Shown here: one piece after another, positions 20,757 through 30,325 of the stretch
Layout: every line of letters starts with the position of its first letter
How positions within the stretch are numbered: the stretch's first letter is position 1
NCBI RefSeq assembly: GCF_947493125.1
Contig: NZ_CANLQB010000004.1
Coordinates: forward strand, 310,001-374,000
Reading direction: 5' to 3'
DNA: 64,000 bases
Source of the DNA: an uncultured Roseobacter sp.
Lineage (GTDB): Bacteria; Pseudomonadota; Alphaproteobacteria; Rhodobacterales; Rhodobacteraceae
Notes under the pieces: generated by a model
The model's input: the letters and a program-made list of their open reading frames with translations, nothing else
Told to the model about the DNA's origin: nothing
Database searches by the model: none
Position numbers and translations under genes: made by a program

Positions 20757-23414
20757 ATGCAAACGCTGAACGACATCCGCTCCACCTTCCTGTCTTACTT
20801 CGACAAGCAGGGTCACGCGGTTGTGCCGTCGAGCCCTTTGGTGCCGCGCAACGACCCGACCCTGATGTTTGCAAACTCCGGCATGGTGCAGTTCAAGAAC
20901 CTCTTCACCGGGGTCGAGACGCGCGATTACAAGCGCGCCACTACCGCGCAGAAATGTGTGCGCGCAGGCGGCAAGCACAACGATCTGGACAATGTGGGCT
21001 ACACCGCGCGCCATCATACCTTCTTCGAAATGCTGGGAAATTTCAGCTTTGGTGACTACTTCAAGGATGAGGCGATTGCCTTCGCCTGGGGGCTTGTGAC
21101 CGGTGACTTGGGCATCGACAAATCTCGGCTGTATGTCACGATCTATCACACCGATGACGAGGCAGCGGAGATCTGGAAGAAGGTGGGCGTGCCGGAAGAC
21201 CGGATCATCCGCATCGCCACGAATGATAACTTCTGGATGATGGGCCCGACCGGCCCTTGTGGTCCGTGCACCGAGATTTTCTACGACCACGGCGATCACA
21301 TCTGGGGTGGGCCTCCGGGCAGCCCGGAGGAGGACGGCGACCGCTTTGTGGAGATCTGGAACCTCGTCTTCATGCAGTACGAGCAGTTCGAAGATGGCAC
21401 CCGGCGCGATCTCGCCGCGCAGTCCATCGACACCGGTATGGGGATCGAGCGCGTGGCAGCGCTGCTGCAGGGCACCAACGACAACTATGCGACCGACCTA
21501 ATGCGCTCCCTCATCGAGGCCTCCGCAGATGCCACCAGCACAGACCCGGATGGCCCAGGCAAGACCCACCACCGGGTCATTGCCGATCACCTGCGCTCCA
21601 CCTCTTTCCTGATGGCTGATGGAGTGATGCCGTCCAACGACGGGCGCGGCTATGTGCTGCGCCGGATCATGCGGCGCGCGATGCGACACGCGCATCAGTT
21701 GGGTGCCAATGATCCGCTGATGCACCGCCTTGTGCCGTCGCTGGTCCGGAAGATGGGCGCGGCGTACCCCGAACTCGGTCAGGCGCAGAGCATGATCGAA
21801 CAGACGTTGCTGCAGGAAGAAACCCGCTTCCGCCAAACGCTGGATCGCGGCCTGAAACTGCTGGATGAAGAGCTGGCCGGGTTGCCCGATGGCGCCGACC
21901 TTCCGGGCGCCGCGGCCTTCAAGCTCTATGATACCTACGGCTTCCCGCTCGACCTCACTCAGGATGCGCTGCGCGAAAAAGGCCGCACGGTAGATACCGA
22001 CGGCTTCGACGCCGCCATGGCCGAGCAGAAGGCCAAGGCCCGCGCGGCCTGGTCGGGGTCTGGCGAGGCGGCTGACTCCACGATCTGGTTCGACGTGGCC
22101 GACAAGCACGGCACAACCGACTTCCTAGGCTATGACACCGAGACAGCCGAGGGGCAGATCGTCGCTTTGGTGAAAGACGGAAAGGACGTGTCTAAGGCGA
22201 AATCCGGCGATACAGTGCAGATTGCCCTGAACCAGACACCTTTTTATGCCGAAAGTGGCGGGCAAGTGGGGGACAGCGGCCTCATTCGGACCCCGGATGG
22301 CACCGCTAAGATCACCGACACACGCAAGACAGCTGATGTCTTCATCCACATCGCGACGGTCGCCGAGGGGACGTTGAAGGCCGGTGAGGCTGCCGTACTG
22401 GAGGTGGATCATGCCCGCCGCACGGCCATCCGCGCCAACCACTCCGCCACGCATCTGCTGCACGAAGCGTTGCGTGAGGCTTTGGGGGATCACGTCGCAC
22501 AGCGCGGTTCGCTCAACGCCGAAGACCGTCTGCGGTTTGACTTCAGCCACACGCAAGCGCTCAGCCACGATGAGCTGGCGCAGGTCGAGGCGGATGTGAA
22601 CGCCTACATCCGCCAGAACGCACCCGTTGAGACGCGCATCATGACGCCCGACGATGCGCGCGCTCTTGGGGCCCAGGCGCTCTTTGGCGAGAAATACGGC
22701 GACGAGGTGCGCGTGGTCTCCATGGGGCGCCGACCGGGTTCCGGTAAAGGCCGGGATGGGGACACTTATTCGCTGGAGCTTTGCGGTGGCACGCATGTGC
22801 GCCAGACGGGCGACATTGGCGCCTTCGTGACCCTAGGCGACAGCGCCAGCAGCGCGGGTGTGCGCCGGATCGAAGCGCTAACCGGTGCGGCTGCACTGCA
22901 ATTCCTGCGCGCGCAGGATCATCGCCTTGCAGAAGTCGCGTCTGACCTTAAGGCCCAAGCCGCAGATGTGCCGGACCGTGTCCGCGCGCTACTGGATGAG
23001 CGCCGCGCGTTGAGCAATGAGGTGGCGCAGCTGCGCCGCGAGTTGGCCATGGCCGGCGGCGGCACATCAGGCAGCCCCGAGACGCGCGAGATCGCAGGCA
23101 TCCCCTTCATGGCACAGGTGCTTTCCGGCGTGACCGGCAAGGACCTGCCCGCGCTGGTGGATCAGTTCAAGGACAAGCTGGGGCGTGGCGCGGTGCTGCT
23201 CATCGCGGATGCCGATGGCAAAGCGGCCGTGGCCGCTGGCGTGACCGCAGACCTCACTGATACAGTCTCGGCCGTCGATGTGGTGAAAGCCGCCGTGGCG
23301 GAACTGGGCGGCAAGGGCGGTGGCGGGCGGCCCGATATGGCACAGGGCGGCGCAAAGGATGCCGCCAACGCCGATGCCGCCATTGCCGCGGCTGAAAGAG
23401 TCTTGGGAGGATAA
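20757..23414 (+). CDS. alaS: alanyl-tRNA synthetase
   Basis: AlaRS charges tRNA-Ala and edits Ser/Gly mischarges. The 885-residue protein is complete. The class II catalytic core starts with [20 protein letters not shown]. The editing domain has the zinc motif [11 protein letters not shown] (HX3H, near residue 562) and CGGTHV (near 675), and the C-terminal C-Ala domain ends in [15 protein letters not shown], the usual glycine-rich signature. The ATG at 20757 follows AAGGG. A DUF1330 gene begins four bases after its stop and is probably co-transcribed. Confidence 0.98.
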   Translation: MQTLNDIRSTFLSYFDKQGHAVVPSSPLVPRNDPTLMFANSGMVQFKNLFTGVETRDYKRATTAQKCVRAGGKHNDLDNVGYTARHHTFFEMLGNFSFGDYFKDEAIAFAWGLVTGDLGIDKSRLYVTIYHTDDEAAEIWKKVGVPEDRIIRIATNDNFWMMGPTGPCGPCTEIFYDHGDHIWGGPPGSPEEDGDRFVEIWNLVFMQYEQFEDGTRRDLAAQSIDTGMGIERVAALLQGTNDNYATDLMRSLIEASADATSTDPDGPGKTHHRVIADHLRSTSFLMADGVMPSNDGRGYVLRRIMRRAMRHAHQLGANDPLMHRLVPSLVRKMGAAYPELGQAQSMIEQTLLQEETRFRQTLDRGLKLLDEELAGLPDGADLPGAAAFKLYDTYGFPLDLTQDALREKGRTVDTDGFDAAMAEQKAKARAAWSGSGEAADSTIWFDVADKHGTTDFLGYDTETAEGQIVALVKDGKDVSKAKSGDTVQIALNQTPFYAESGGQVGDSGLIRTPDGTAKITDTRKTADVFIHIATVAEGTLKAGEAAVLEVDHARRTAIRANHSATHLLHEALREALGDHVAQRGSLNAEDRLRFDFSHTQALSHDELAQVEADVNAYIRQNAPVETRIMTPDDARALGAQALFGEKYGDEVRVVSMGRRPGSGKGRDGDTYSLELCGGTHVRQTGDIGAFVTLGDSASSAGVRRIEALTGAAALQFLRAQDHRLAEVASDLKAQAADVPDRVRALLDERRALSNEVAQLRRELAMAGGGTSGSPETREIAGIPFMAQVLSGVTGKDLPALVDQFKDKLGRGAVLLIADADGKAAVAAGVTADLTDTVSAVDVVKAAVAELGGKGGGGRPDMAQGGAKDAANADAAIAAAERVLGG

Positions 23415-23418
23415 TCGA

Positions 23419-23706
23419 ATGGGCGCACTCTGGATCGCACATGTCACCGTCACCGACGAAGAAGCCTACTCCAAATATGCAGCCCTCGCGACCGAGGCGA
23501 TCGCCGCCCACGGCGGGCAGTTCATTGCCCGGGGCGGAAGGTTTGTACAGCTGGAAGGCCAAGCCCGCCCCCGCAATGTGGTGGCGCGCTTTCCCGATGT
23601 CGAGACCGCAGAAAAGTGCTATAATTCAGATACCTACCAGCGCGCCTTGAACCACGCGCGCGATGCATCTGAACGCGAACTGATGATCATCGAGACCAGC
23701 GAGTAA
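23419..23706 (+). CDS. DUF1330 family protein
   Basis: This 95-residue ferredoxin-fold protein (ALWIAHVTVTDEEAYSKYAAL, HGGQFIARGGRFVQLEG, RFPDVETAEKCYNSDTYQRA) matches DUF1330, a dimeric alpha+beta barrel family without a settled function. GGGAGG at the end of alaS is nine bases before the ATG at 23419, so this start is preferred to an earlier in-frame one at 23320 inside alaS. It is tightly linked to alaS, although the functional tie is unknown. Confidence 0.85.
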   Translation: MGALWIAHVTVTDEEAYSKYAALATEAIAAHGGQFIARGGRFVQLEGQARPRNVVARFPDVETAEKCYNSDTYQRALNHARDASERELMIIETSE

Positions 23707-23747
23707 ACGCTGTCCTTCATTCTTCTGAAAATACTCAAATCCGGGCG

Positions 23748-25565
23748 TCAGCTGGCCTTCGCCATGCGTTTGCGCTCATGCGGGTCCAGATACCGCTTCC
23801 GCAACCGGATCGCATTTGGCGTGACTTCCACCAGCTCATCATCGTCGATGTAGGCAATCGCCTCTTCCAGGGACAGCGTCATGGGCGTGGTCAGCCGCAC
23901 CGCCTCATCCGTGCCGGACGCGCGCACGTTGGTCAGCTTCTTGCCCTTGAGCGGGTTCACCTCAAGATCATTCTCGCGGCTGTGCTCGCCGATGATCATG
24001 CCGGTATAGACATCCGTCTGCGCCCCGATCATCATCTTGCCACGCTCTTCGAGGTTCCAAAGCGCATAAGCCACAGAAGCGCCATTCTCCATGGAAATCA
24101 GCACACCCGCCCGGCGGCCAGGGATTGGCCCTTTATGCGGCGCCCACTCATGGAACACACGGTTCAGCACGCCAGTGCCGCGCGTATCGGTCAGAAACTC
24201 GCCGTGATAACCAATGAGACCCCGTGAGGGCACGTGCGCGACAATCCGGGTCTTGCCCGCGCCCGCAGGCTTCATCTCGACCAACTCGCCGCGCCGCAAG
24301 CCAGTGATCTTCTCGATCACGGCGCCGGAGTATTCGTCGTCTACGTCGATGGTGGCTTCTTCGATGGGCTCGTGCCGCACGCCATCGATCTCGCGGAAAA
24401 GCACCTGCGGACGCGAAATGCTCAGCTCGAAGCCTTCGCGGCGCATGTTTTCAATCAACACACCCATCTGCAATTCCCCACGGCCCGCGACCTCAAAGGC
24501 CTCTCCACTTGGGGTATCGCTGACCTTGATGGCCACGTTGCTCTCGGCCTCTTTCATCAGCCGCTCGCGGATCACACGGCTCTGCACCTTCTTGCCATCG
24601 CGACCCGCCAGCGGGCTGTCGTTGATGCCGAAGGTCACAGTAATGGTGGGCGGATCAATCGGCTGCGCGGGCAGGGCCTCCGTCACCTGCGGGGCCACAA
24701 TGCTGTCGGCCACCGTCGCCTTCGCCATGCCCGCAAGGCTCACGATGTCACCGGCTTCGGCCAATTCAATCGGCTGCTGTGTCAGCCCGCGAAAAGCAAG
24801 GATCTTCGTCACGCGGAAGTTTTCAACGAGCGTCCCGTCGCGGGACAACGCCTTCACGGTTTCTCCAGCCTTCAGCGTACCGGATTCAACGCGGCCCGTG
24901 AGAATGCGCCCAATGAACGGGTCGGCGCCGAGCGTGGTCGCCAGCATCCGGAAAGGCTCATCCCGCTGCGCCACCTGAGACGGCCCGGGTACGTGATGCA
25001 CGATCAGATCAAAGAGGGCGGACAAATCCTCGCGCGGGCCGTCCAACTCCATATCCGCCCAGCCATTGCGGCCCGAGGCGTACATCGCCGGGAAATCCAG
25101 CTGGTCGTCATCAGCACCGAGATTGGCAAAAAGATCAAAGCATTCGTCCAGCGCGCGGTCCGGCTCTGCATCCGGCTTGTCGACCTTGTTCAGCACCACG
25201 ATCGGGCGCAACCCCAGCGCCAAGGCCTTGGAGGTCACGAACTTAGTCTGCGGCATCGGGCCTTCGGCAGCGTCGACCAGCAGCACCACACCATCGACCA
25301 TGGACAGGATGCGCTCCACCTCGCCGCCAAAATCGGCGTGACCCGGCGTGTCGACAATGTTGATCCGCGTGCCCTTCCACTCAACGCTGGTCGCTTTGGC
25401 AAGAATCGTGATGCCCCGCTCCCGCTCCAGGTCGTTGCTATCCATGGCGCGCTCGGCCGTCGTCTGATTTTCCCGGAAGGTCCCAGATTGTTTAAGCAAT
25501 TCATCCACCAGTGTGGTCTTGCCGTGGTCGACGTGAGCGATGATCGCTATGTTGCGCAGTTTCAT
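23748..25565 (-). CDS. typA: ribosome-associated GTPase TypA/BipA
   Basis: TypA is an EF-G-like translational GTPase that assists ribosome assembly under stress and cold. The 605-residue protein has the G1 motif [10 protein letters not shown] at residue 9, the switch I region RERGITI, G3 [17 protein letters not shown]4 NKVDKPDA, then EF-G-like domains II, III and V and the TypA-specific C-terminus. GAAGG eight bases before the ATG at 25563-25565 sets the start; an upstream extension with MKAYV is unlikely. IS debris begins a few hundred bases upstream. Confidence 0.97.
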   Translation of the reverse strand: MKLRNIAIIAHVDHGKTTLVDELLKQSGTFRENQTTAERAMDSNDLERERGITILAKATSVEWKGTRINIVDTPGHADFGGEVERILSMVDGVVLLVDAAEGPMPQTKFVTSKALALGLRPIVVLNKVDKPDAEPDRALDECFDLFANLGADDDQLDFPAMYASGRNGWADMELDGPREDLSALFDLIVHHVPGPSQVAQRDEPFRMLATTLGADPFIGRILTGRVESGTLKAGETVKALSRDGTLVENFRVTKILAFRGLTQQPIELAEAGDIVSLAGMAKATVADSIVAPQVTEALPAQPIDPPTITVTFGINDSPLAGRDGKKVQSRVIRERLMKEAESNVAIKVSDTPSGEAFEVAGRGELQMGVLIENMRREGFELSISRPQVLFREIDGVRHEPIEEATIDVDDEYSGAVIEKITGLRRGELVEMKPAGAGKTRIVAHVPSRGLIGYHGEFLTDTRGTGVLNRVFHEWAPHKGPIPGRRAGVLISMENGASVAYALWNLEERGKMMIGAQTDVYTGMIIGEHSRENDLEVNPLKGKKLTNVRASGTDEAVRLTTPMTLSLEEAIAYIDDDELVEVTPNAIRLRKRYLDPHERKRMAKAS

Positions 25566-25769
25566 GACGTAAGCCTTCAAAAGCCGAGAGCGTGGCGCTT
25601 GTACGTGTGGTTTGGTGGCCTTACATCGCTGCGACGCAGAATACTAGACGGAATGTGCCAGCACCTAGACCGTCGCGCTCAGGTGTGGCGAGGGCGGAGG
25701 TGGCGACTCTCTTCCAAAATCTTTTCGTGGGACAGTACTGACAGCATTTTTTTACATTGGGCCCTTTTC
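25566..25769. other. typA upstream region
   Basis: This short stretch separates typA from the IS30 debris. No gene or terminator is recognised. It should contain the typA promoter. Confidence 0.4.
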
Positions 25770-25865
25770 GGAGTCGAATAGGGGTGGTCGCAGATTGCCT
25801 TCATATTGAGATCTGAGAGCGCCGCAAGCTGAGTGTCACCAAGCAGGTAGCGGCGCCGCGTTCAA
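25770..25865 (-). pseudogene. IS30 transposase fragment, C-terminal piece
   Basis: The minus-strand frame around 25775-25862 reads TRRRYLLGDTQLAAL and then SDLNMKAICDHPYSTPKR. This aligns with the C-terminal part of the near-intact IS30 copy to the right (RRWLPRKRDIRR, then TDRDMKVICDHLNNTPRK). It breaks off at both ends. An AGGTAGCGGCGC 12-mer at 25845-25856 recurs at 26019-26030, in the same protein region of the next remnant, so two partial copies seem to be joined here. Confidence 0.65.
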
Positions 25866-25984
25866 GATGTCCTCGGCTGTAAGCCAGTCACGCAAATCGA
25901 GCACTTTCCGTTCTCCTTGCATTTCAGCAAGATAGGGGATTTGTCACAACCCAGTTCGAAGCTCGCCGTTGTGTGAGCTCATAG
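25866..25984. other. unassigned segment between IS30 fragments
   Basis: This segment lies between the two transposase fragments and does not align with the transposase. A short minus-strand frame (25920-25831) reads MQGERKVLDLRDWLTAEDIL, but it has no recognised family and runs into the IS30 fragment, so it is left unassigned. Confidence 0.4.
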
Positions 25985-26570
25985 GTTTGCCAGCGCCGTC
26001 GGCTCCGTGGATCCAGGGAGGTAGCGGCGCAGCCCTTTGTTGGTGTTCTCGACGTTCCTTTCTGTCACGGGGCTTGCGGATCGCAGAACCGGCTGTCCGC
26101 GCCAATCCCGTCTTTGAGATGCTTCCAGGCCGAGAACTCGGTGCCACGATCAGAGGTAATGGATCGACGCGCGTCGGCGGGCAGGGGAGCGGGGCCCTGG
26201 ATCAGGGCCTCTATGATCGGTTTGGATTGGCGATCCCTCGTTTCGCATGACCACCGCATAGCGGCGCACGCGCACGACCAGGGAGGTGACGTTCACCTTT
26301 CCATGCTCTTTGCGGAACATTATCAGATCGCATTGCCAATGGCCGAATTCAGGGCGCTCCGCGATGCGCTTATGCGTCCGATTGTGCCTGCGATAGCCAA
26401 GCGGTCTGCGGCGACGCCGATATTCCGGTAAATGGCGGTAAAAACTGTTGCGCGTGCCCATCATGGGAATAGGCGAAGCGATAGATCGTCTCGTGGCTCA
26501 TCTGGATGCACGATCATCTTGCGGTGATTTGCACTTCGGATTTTAGTCCACCCTTTGTGTGTGAGCGATA
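25985..26570 (-). pseudogene. IS30-family transposase remnant, frameshifted
   Basis: Pieces of one transposase are spread over different frames of the minus strand. MSHETIYRFAYSHDG lies near 26500-26455. RPEFGHWQCDLIMFRKEHGKV, with the first catalytic Asp, lies near 26360. ITSDRGTEFSAWKHL, with the second Asp, lies near 26160. A stretch matching ENTN-x-RRYLP follows near 26040-26015. At least two frame changes and a missing N-terminus make it inactive. It belongs to the same family as, but is a different sequence from, the copy at 26573-27663, which abuts it on the right. Confidence 0.75.
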
Positions 26571-26572
26571 CT

Positions 26573-27663
26573 TGAACTGCGACTCTTGTTGACGTGAGGG
26601 TAGGGTGCTCATCGTAATTCTTCCATCATCTTTTTGCGGAAGACTTCAGCGGGTGTCTTCCATCCGAGACACTTTCGGGGTGTGTTGTTGAGGTGATCGC
26701 AGATCACTTTCATATCGCGATCTGTGCATCGCCGGATATCGCGCTTACGCGGCAGCCAGCGTCGGATGCGGCGGTTTGTGTTCTCAACGGCGCCTTTTTG
26801 CCAGGGCGAAGACGGATCACAGAACCAAGTTTGTGTCCCGATCTCAGCCTGCAGGTGGGGCCAGCTTACAAACTCGGTGCCGCGGTCGAAGGTGATTGAC
26901 TTGCGTGCTGTAAAGGGGAGGTCACGGATGGCCTCCATGATCTTTCCCATGACCGGCTTCGTCCGCTTGTTCGGGTTCTTCAGGATGACTGTGAACCTGC
27001 TGACGCGCTCAACAAGCGAGGTCACATTGGTCTGGCCAAGCTTTTGTTTGAACAGCATCAAATCAGCCTCCCAATGACCAAACTGGCGGCGATGTGCCAC
27101 ATCATCGGGTCTAAACAAGATGCTGACGTCACGATGGAACTTTGGCTCTCTGCGTCGTCTGGTGCGACGCGGTCTGCGAGCGACACGGTGGGTTGGCAGG
27201 TATCACCATAGATCATCACGTTGACCGTCTTTGGAGTAGATATAGCGGTAGATGGTTTCTTGGCAGACCCTTGGCTTGGCACCTTCATGGATCATGCGAT
27301 TGTCAATTTGCTCTGGTGTCCATCCATTCTTGATGCGCTCGATCACACGTTTGCACAGGTCGGGGTATTTGATCAGTTTGCGTTGTCGTGCACGTCGATC
27401 TGCCGCCATCAGCTGAGCGGCGGCGCCGTAGTAGCCATCACACTTTGGCATGCATTCATCAGAGAAGTGATTGCGTTTGAGTTCTCGGAAAATCGTCGAA
27501 CGACAGCGCTTCAATACAGGCGCCATCTCATCAACAGAGACCTTTGCGTGTCTCCAGCGTTCAATTTTGCGTCGTTCTGTGATACTCAGTTGGCTATAGA
27601 CAGCTCCCACGCCGATTCCTCTCGTCAGATAACATGTTGTTTTCTAACAAGAGTCGCACTTCA
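26573..27663 (-). mobile_element. IS30-family insertion sequence, near-complete
   Basis: The element is bounded by 18-bp inverted repeats with one mismatch: TGAACTGCGACTCTTGTT at 26573-26590 and its counterpart AACAAGAGTCGCACTTCA at 27646-27663. About 1.09 kb between outer ends is normal for IS30. It holds one transposase frame filling almost the whole element. No clear target duplication is seen next to the repeats, which fits insertion into, or recombination with, the older IS30 debris on its left. Confidence 0.8.
26609..27610 (-). pseudogene. IS30 transposase with a single in-frame stop
   Basis: The frame starts at GTG 27610 (MGAVYSQLSITERRKIERW) with an N-terminal helix-turn-helix (RCRSTIFRELKRNH) and the IS30 motif QETIYRYIYSKDGQ. 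Codon 136 is TGA (27205-27203, after DLW). The same frame then continues without a break through YLPTHRVARRPRRTRRRREP, FGHWEADLM (Asp), SITFDRGTEF (Asp) and GAVENTNRRIRRWLP (Glu), ending at 26609. Relatives have Arg at the stop, so a CGA to TGA change explains it. All DDE residues remain. Without readthrough it yields only the DNA-binding part. Confidence 0.8.
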
Positions 27664-27800
27664 GAGTAGCGCGCTCCTTGATCTACATATAAATTGATAA
27701 TCAGTATTATGTAAATCATTAATATATGCTCAAATACACCACTTCATATGCTACGACACAGTCGGTATCGTTCTACGTAACAAAGAATGACGAGGCCGAA
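27664..27800. promoter_or_regulatory. AT-rich upstream region of the pca genes
   Basis: Sharply AT-rich DNA (for example ATAATCAGTATTAT near 27697-27710, and TAAATCATTAATATAT) joins the IS30 right end to pcaC. It probably holds the pca promoter. I do not see a convincing PcaQ site. Confidence 0.4.
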
Positions 27801-28184
27801 ATGAGAGATAGACACCGGACCGGCGATGAACTGCGACGGCAGGTTTTGGGTGATACGCATGTGGACCGCGCTGACGCTGAGATGACCGATGTTGATCGCG
27901 ACTTTCAAACGCTGATCACAGAAAGCGCCTGGGGCACGGTCTGGGCGTCTGATGGTATCAGTCTGCGCGAGCGCTCGATGCTTACTCTGGCTCTCTTGGC
28001 AGCGACCGGAAACTTCGAAGAGATACCCATGCACATTCGCGCAACAGCAAACACCGGCGCCAGTCAGCGGGATGTGATTGAAGCATTCCAACATGTTGCG
28101 ATCTACGCAGGCATCCCTCGCGCAAACCATGCGCTCAAGCTGGCCAAACAGACCTTCGACGAAATGGCTGCAAGCCGTGAGTAA
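27801..28184 (+). CDS. pcaC: 4-carboxymuconolactone decarboxylase
   Basis: PcaC decarboxylates gamma-carboxymuconolactone in the protocatechuate branch of the beta-ketoadipate pathway. The 127-residue protein has the family core: GTVWASDGISLRERSMLTLALLAA, then MHIRATANTGASQRDVIEAFQHVAIYAGIPRANHA, with the catalytic Glu/Arg/His region. GAGG six bases before the ATG at 27801 selects this start over an earlier one at 27726 in the AT-rich leader. Its stop overlaps the start of pcaH by eight bases. Confidence 0.92.
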   Translation: MRDRHRTGDELRRQVLGDTHVDRADAEMTDVDRDFQTLITESAWGTVWASDGISLRERSMLTLALLAATGNFEEIPMHIRATANTGASQRDVIEAFQHVAIYAGIPRANHALKLAKQTFDEMAASRE

Positions 28185-28908
28185 AACGAGAGCTGGCTTC
28201 ATTCAGCGGGATTGGAGCCGCCAACCTGCAGCTTTGACGCCGCGCTACAGATCCAGCGAATTCAGATCGCCAAAGCACCCAAGGATCTCGATGCCGAGCA
28301 CGCTGAGCGAGGAAAGTGGTCCCGTTTTCGGCTCAGTTGCTCTTGGTCCACTGGACGGTGATCTCACAATCAACTTTGCCCAACCGGGTGAAACAGCGAT
28401 AGGCCCTCGGATTATCGTTCATGGTAGGGTTCACGACGAAACGGGACACCCAGTTTCTGGTGCTTTACTCGAGGTTTGGCAAGCCAATGCTGGCGGGCGA
28501 TACCGCCACAAGAATGAAGGCTACCTCGCACCACTTGACCCGAACTTCGGCGGCTGCGGTCGGGTGACAACCGATGAAAACGGTGTGTATGCGCTTCGAA
28601 CGGTGATGCCGGGCCCCTACCCCTGGCCCAATGGCACCAACGATTGGCGTCCGGCCCATATTCACTTCTCAGTCTTCGGTCATAGCTTTGCACAACGTCT
28701 GATCACGCAGATGTATTTTGAAGGGGATCCGCTGATCTGGCGCTGTCCAATCGTGGCCTCTGTGTCGGATCGGACCGCCATCGAGCGACTGATTGCACCG
28801 CTGGATATGGACGCTACCGTCCCCATGGATGCGCGGGCCTATCGGTTCGACATCGTTCTTCGGGGCCGTCGCGCAACCTATTTCGAGAACCGGCCGGAGG
28901 GGATCTGA
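28177..28908 (+). CDS. pcaH: protocatechuate 3,4-dioxygenase beta subunit
   Basis: PcaH carries the Fe(III) site that splits the protocatechuate ring between the hydroxyls. The 243-residue protein has ALLEVWQANAGGRYRHKN with one iron tyrosine, PGPYPWPNGTNDWRPAHIHFS with the second tyrosine and both histidines, and QMYFEGDPLIWRCPI. A GTG at 28177 within the end of pcaC gives the expected family length, including the RDW...P leader. The next ATG (28291) would lose part of the fold. The ribosome site is weak, so coupling to pcaC is likely. Confidence 0.93.
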   Translation: MSKTRAGFIQRDWSRQPAALTPRYRSSEFRSPKHPRISMPSTLSEESGPVFGSVALGPLDGDLTINFAQPGETAIGPRIIVHGRVHDETGHPVSGALLEVWQANAGGRYRHKNEGYLAPLDPNFGGCGRVTTDENGVYALRTVMPGPYPWPNGTNDWRPAHIHFSVFGHSFAQRLITQMYFEGDPLIWRCPIVASVSDRTAIERLIAPLDMDATVPMDARAYRFDIVLRGRRATYFENRPEGI

Positions 28909-29492
28909 TGGCTGATCTACATGAGACCGCGTCTCAAACTGCGGGGCCCTACGTTCACATCGGATGTATGCCGAATGCAGCCGGCATCGCGGGTGTGTAT
29001 CCCGATGATCTCGGAGTACAGATGGTCCGGGCAGATACACCAGGCCAGCACATCACCGTTTCAGGACACATCTATGATGGCACAGGTGCGGCCGTGAAAG
29101 ATGCGCTTGTGGAGGTATGGCAGGCAGACGCCGATGGCAACTACCCCGAAGACGGAACCGGCTTTACAGGTTGGGGACGGACCGCGTCGGACCCGGACAC
29201 TGGCCTCTGGCACTTCGAGACGATAAAGCCCGGGCCGGTGACACATGGTGAAGGTCTGGCGATGGCGCCTCATCTCACCTTGTGGATCGCTGCGCGGGGG
29301 ATCAATATCGGGCTGCATACGCGCATGTACTTTCCAGAAGACACCGACGCCCACGCCACAGATCCGGTCCTGGCCCGGATCAAACAACCGTTACGTTCCG
29401 ATACACTGATTGCCTCCCCACAAGGTGAAGCAGCGTACAACTTCAATATTCACCTCCAAGGCCTTGGAGAAACGGTATTTTTCGATGTCTGA
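28908..29492 (+). CDS. pcaG: protocatechuate 3,4-dioxygenase alpha subunit
   Basis: PcaG pairs with PcaH to form the dioxygenase and lacks the iron ligands of the beta subunit. The 194-residue protein shows TASQTAGPYVHIG at the start, then ALVEVWQADADGNYP, FTGWGRTASDPDTGLW, APHLTLWIAARGINIGLHTRMYF, and the C-terminal YNFNIHLQGLGETVFFDV. Its ATG shares one base with the pcaH stop (TGATG). The following gene starts inside its last codons. Confidence 0.94.
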   Translation: MADLHETASQTAGPYVHIGCMPNAAGIAGVYPDDLGVQMVRADTPGQHITVSGHIYDGTGAAVKDALVEVWQADADGNYPEDGTGFTGWGRTASDPDTGLWHFETIKPGPVTHGEGLAMAPHLTLWIAARGINIGLHTRMYFPEDTDAHATDPVLARIKQPLRSDTLIASPQGEAAYNFNIHLQGLGETVFFDV

Positions 29493-30321
29493 TCCTTGTA
29501 TCCTCTGTGTGGCGATCACCGGCAGCGTGCCGACCAAGGCGGCAAACCCGGCTGTTCCGATTTCGGTGGCTGAGCAGATCGAAAGCACGCACGAAGCCTT
29601 TGAAGCCGGTGCAGCAATCTGTCATGCGCATGTGAGGAACGCCGACGAGACGCCCTCGTCCGATCCCGAGAAGTTTGCGCGGCTGAAAGAAGGTGTGGAA
29701 AAGCACTGCCCCGGTATGATTGTCCAGTTTTCGACGGGCGGGCGATCGGGTGCAGGTCGGGAACGTGGCGGGATGCTACCGTTGCGTCCGGATATGGCTT
29801 CGCTGTCCGTTGGCTCGAACAATTTTCCAACCCGCGTCTACGAGAACCCGCCTGATCTGGTCGCATGGCTGTCGGGCGAGATGAAGACCTATGAGGTCAC
29901 GCCCGAAATCGAAGCTTTCGATCTGTCGCATCTCCTGCATGCGATCGAGATGCACAGGTCAGGCGCGCTTTACGGCAAGCTCTACGTGCAATTCGTCATG
30001 GGCGTAAAAAACGCGATGCCAGCGGACAGACAGGTGTTCGACTTCTATGTCGAGACGATGAAGGCGCGGGCACCGGATGCGCTTTGGTGTGCAGCGGGCA
30101 TTGGTCCTGCGCAGATTGAGGTCAATGAATGGGCCATCGCTGCGGGCGGCCACACCCGCGCCGGATTGGAAGACAATGTGCGGTTGGATCGAGATACGCT
30201 TGCGCCGTCTAATGCGGCCCTGATCGCGCGGGCGGCAAAGCTCTGCGAAAAGTATGAGCGTCCGGTGGCCACGTGGCAGCAGGCGCGCAAGATGTTGGGG
30301 CTGCGGCAAGTCGAGGCCTAG
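29485..30321 (+). CDS. beta-keto acid cleavage enzyme (BKACE, DUF849)
   Basis: BKACE enzymes condense a beta-keto acid with acetyl-CoA and split it into acetoacetate and a new CoA ester, using zinc. The 278-residue protein has the metal-binding HAH of AICHAHVRN near residue 47, the acceptor loops FSTGGRSGAGRERGG and LSVGSNNFP, and the GGHTRAGLEDNVRLDR end with the conserved Glu and Arg. The ATG at 29485 overlaps pcaG by eight bases, so it belongs to the pca operon. It might act on beta-ketoadipate or a related keto acid; the substrate is inferred from position only. Confidence 0.85.
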   Translation: MSDPCILCVAITGSVPTKAANPAVPISVAEQIESTHEAFEAGAAICHAHVRNADETPSSDPEKFARLKEGVEKHCPGMIVQFSTGGRSGAGRERGGMLPLRPDMASLSVGSNNFPTRVYENPPDLVAWLSGEMKTYEVTPEIEAFDLSHLLHAIEMHRSGALYGKLYVQFVMGVKNAMPADRQVFDFYVETMKARAPDALWCAAGIGPAQIEVNEWAIAAGGHTRAGLEDNVRLDRDTLAPSNAALIARAAKLCEKYERPVATWQQARKMLGLRQVEA

Positions 30322-30325
30322 TCCC

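Noticed and set aside
24234-25781. 515-codon plus-strand frame opposite typA
   Set aside because: It is a shadow of typA, without a ribosome site or motifs.
27058-27288. Small minus-strand frame suggesting a frameshift in the IS30 transposase
   Set aside because: Reading the original frame through 27205-27203 restores all motifs, so a single stop codon, not a frameshift, explains the break.
28078-28176. Earlier start for pcaH inside pcaC
   Set aside because: It would add 33 residues unlike the family; the GTG at 28177 gives the usual length.
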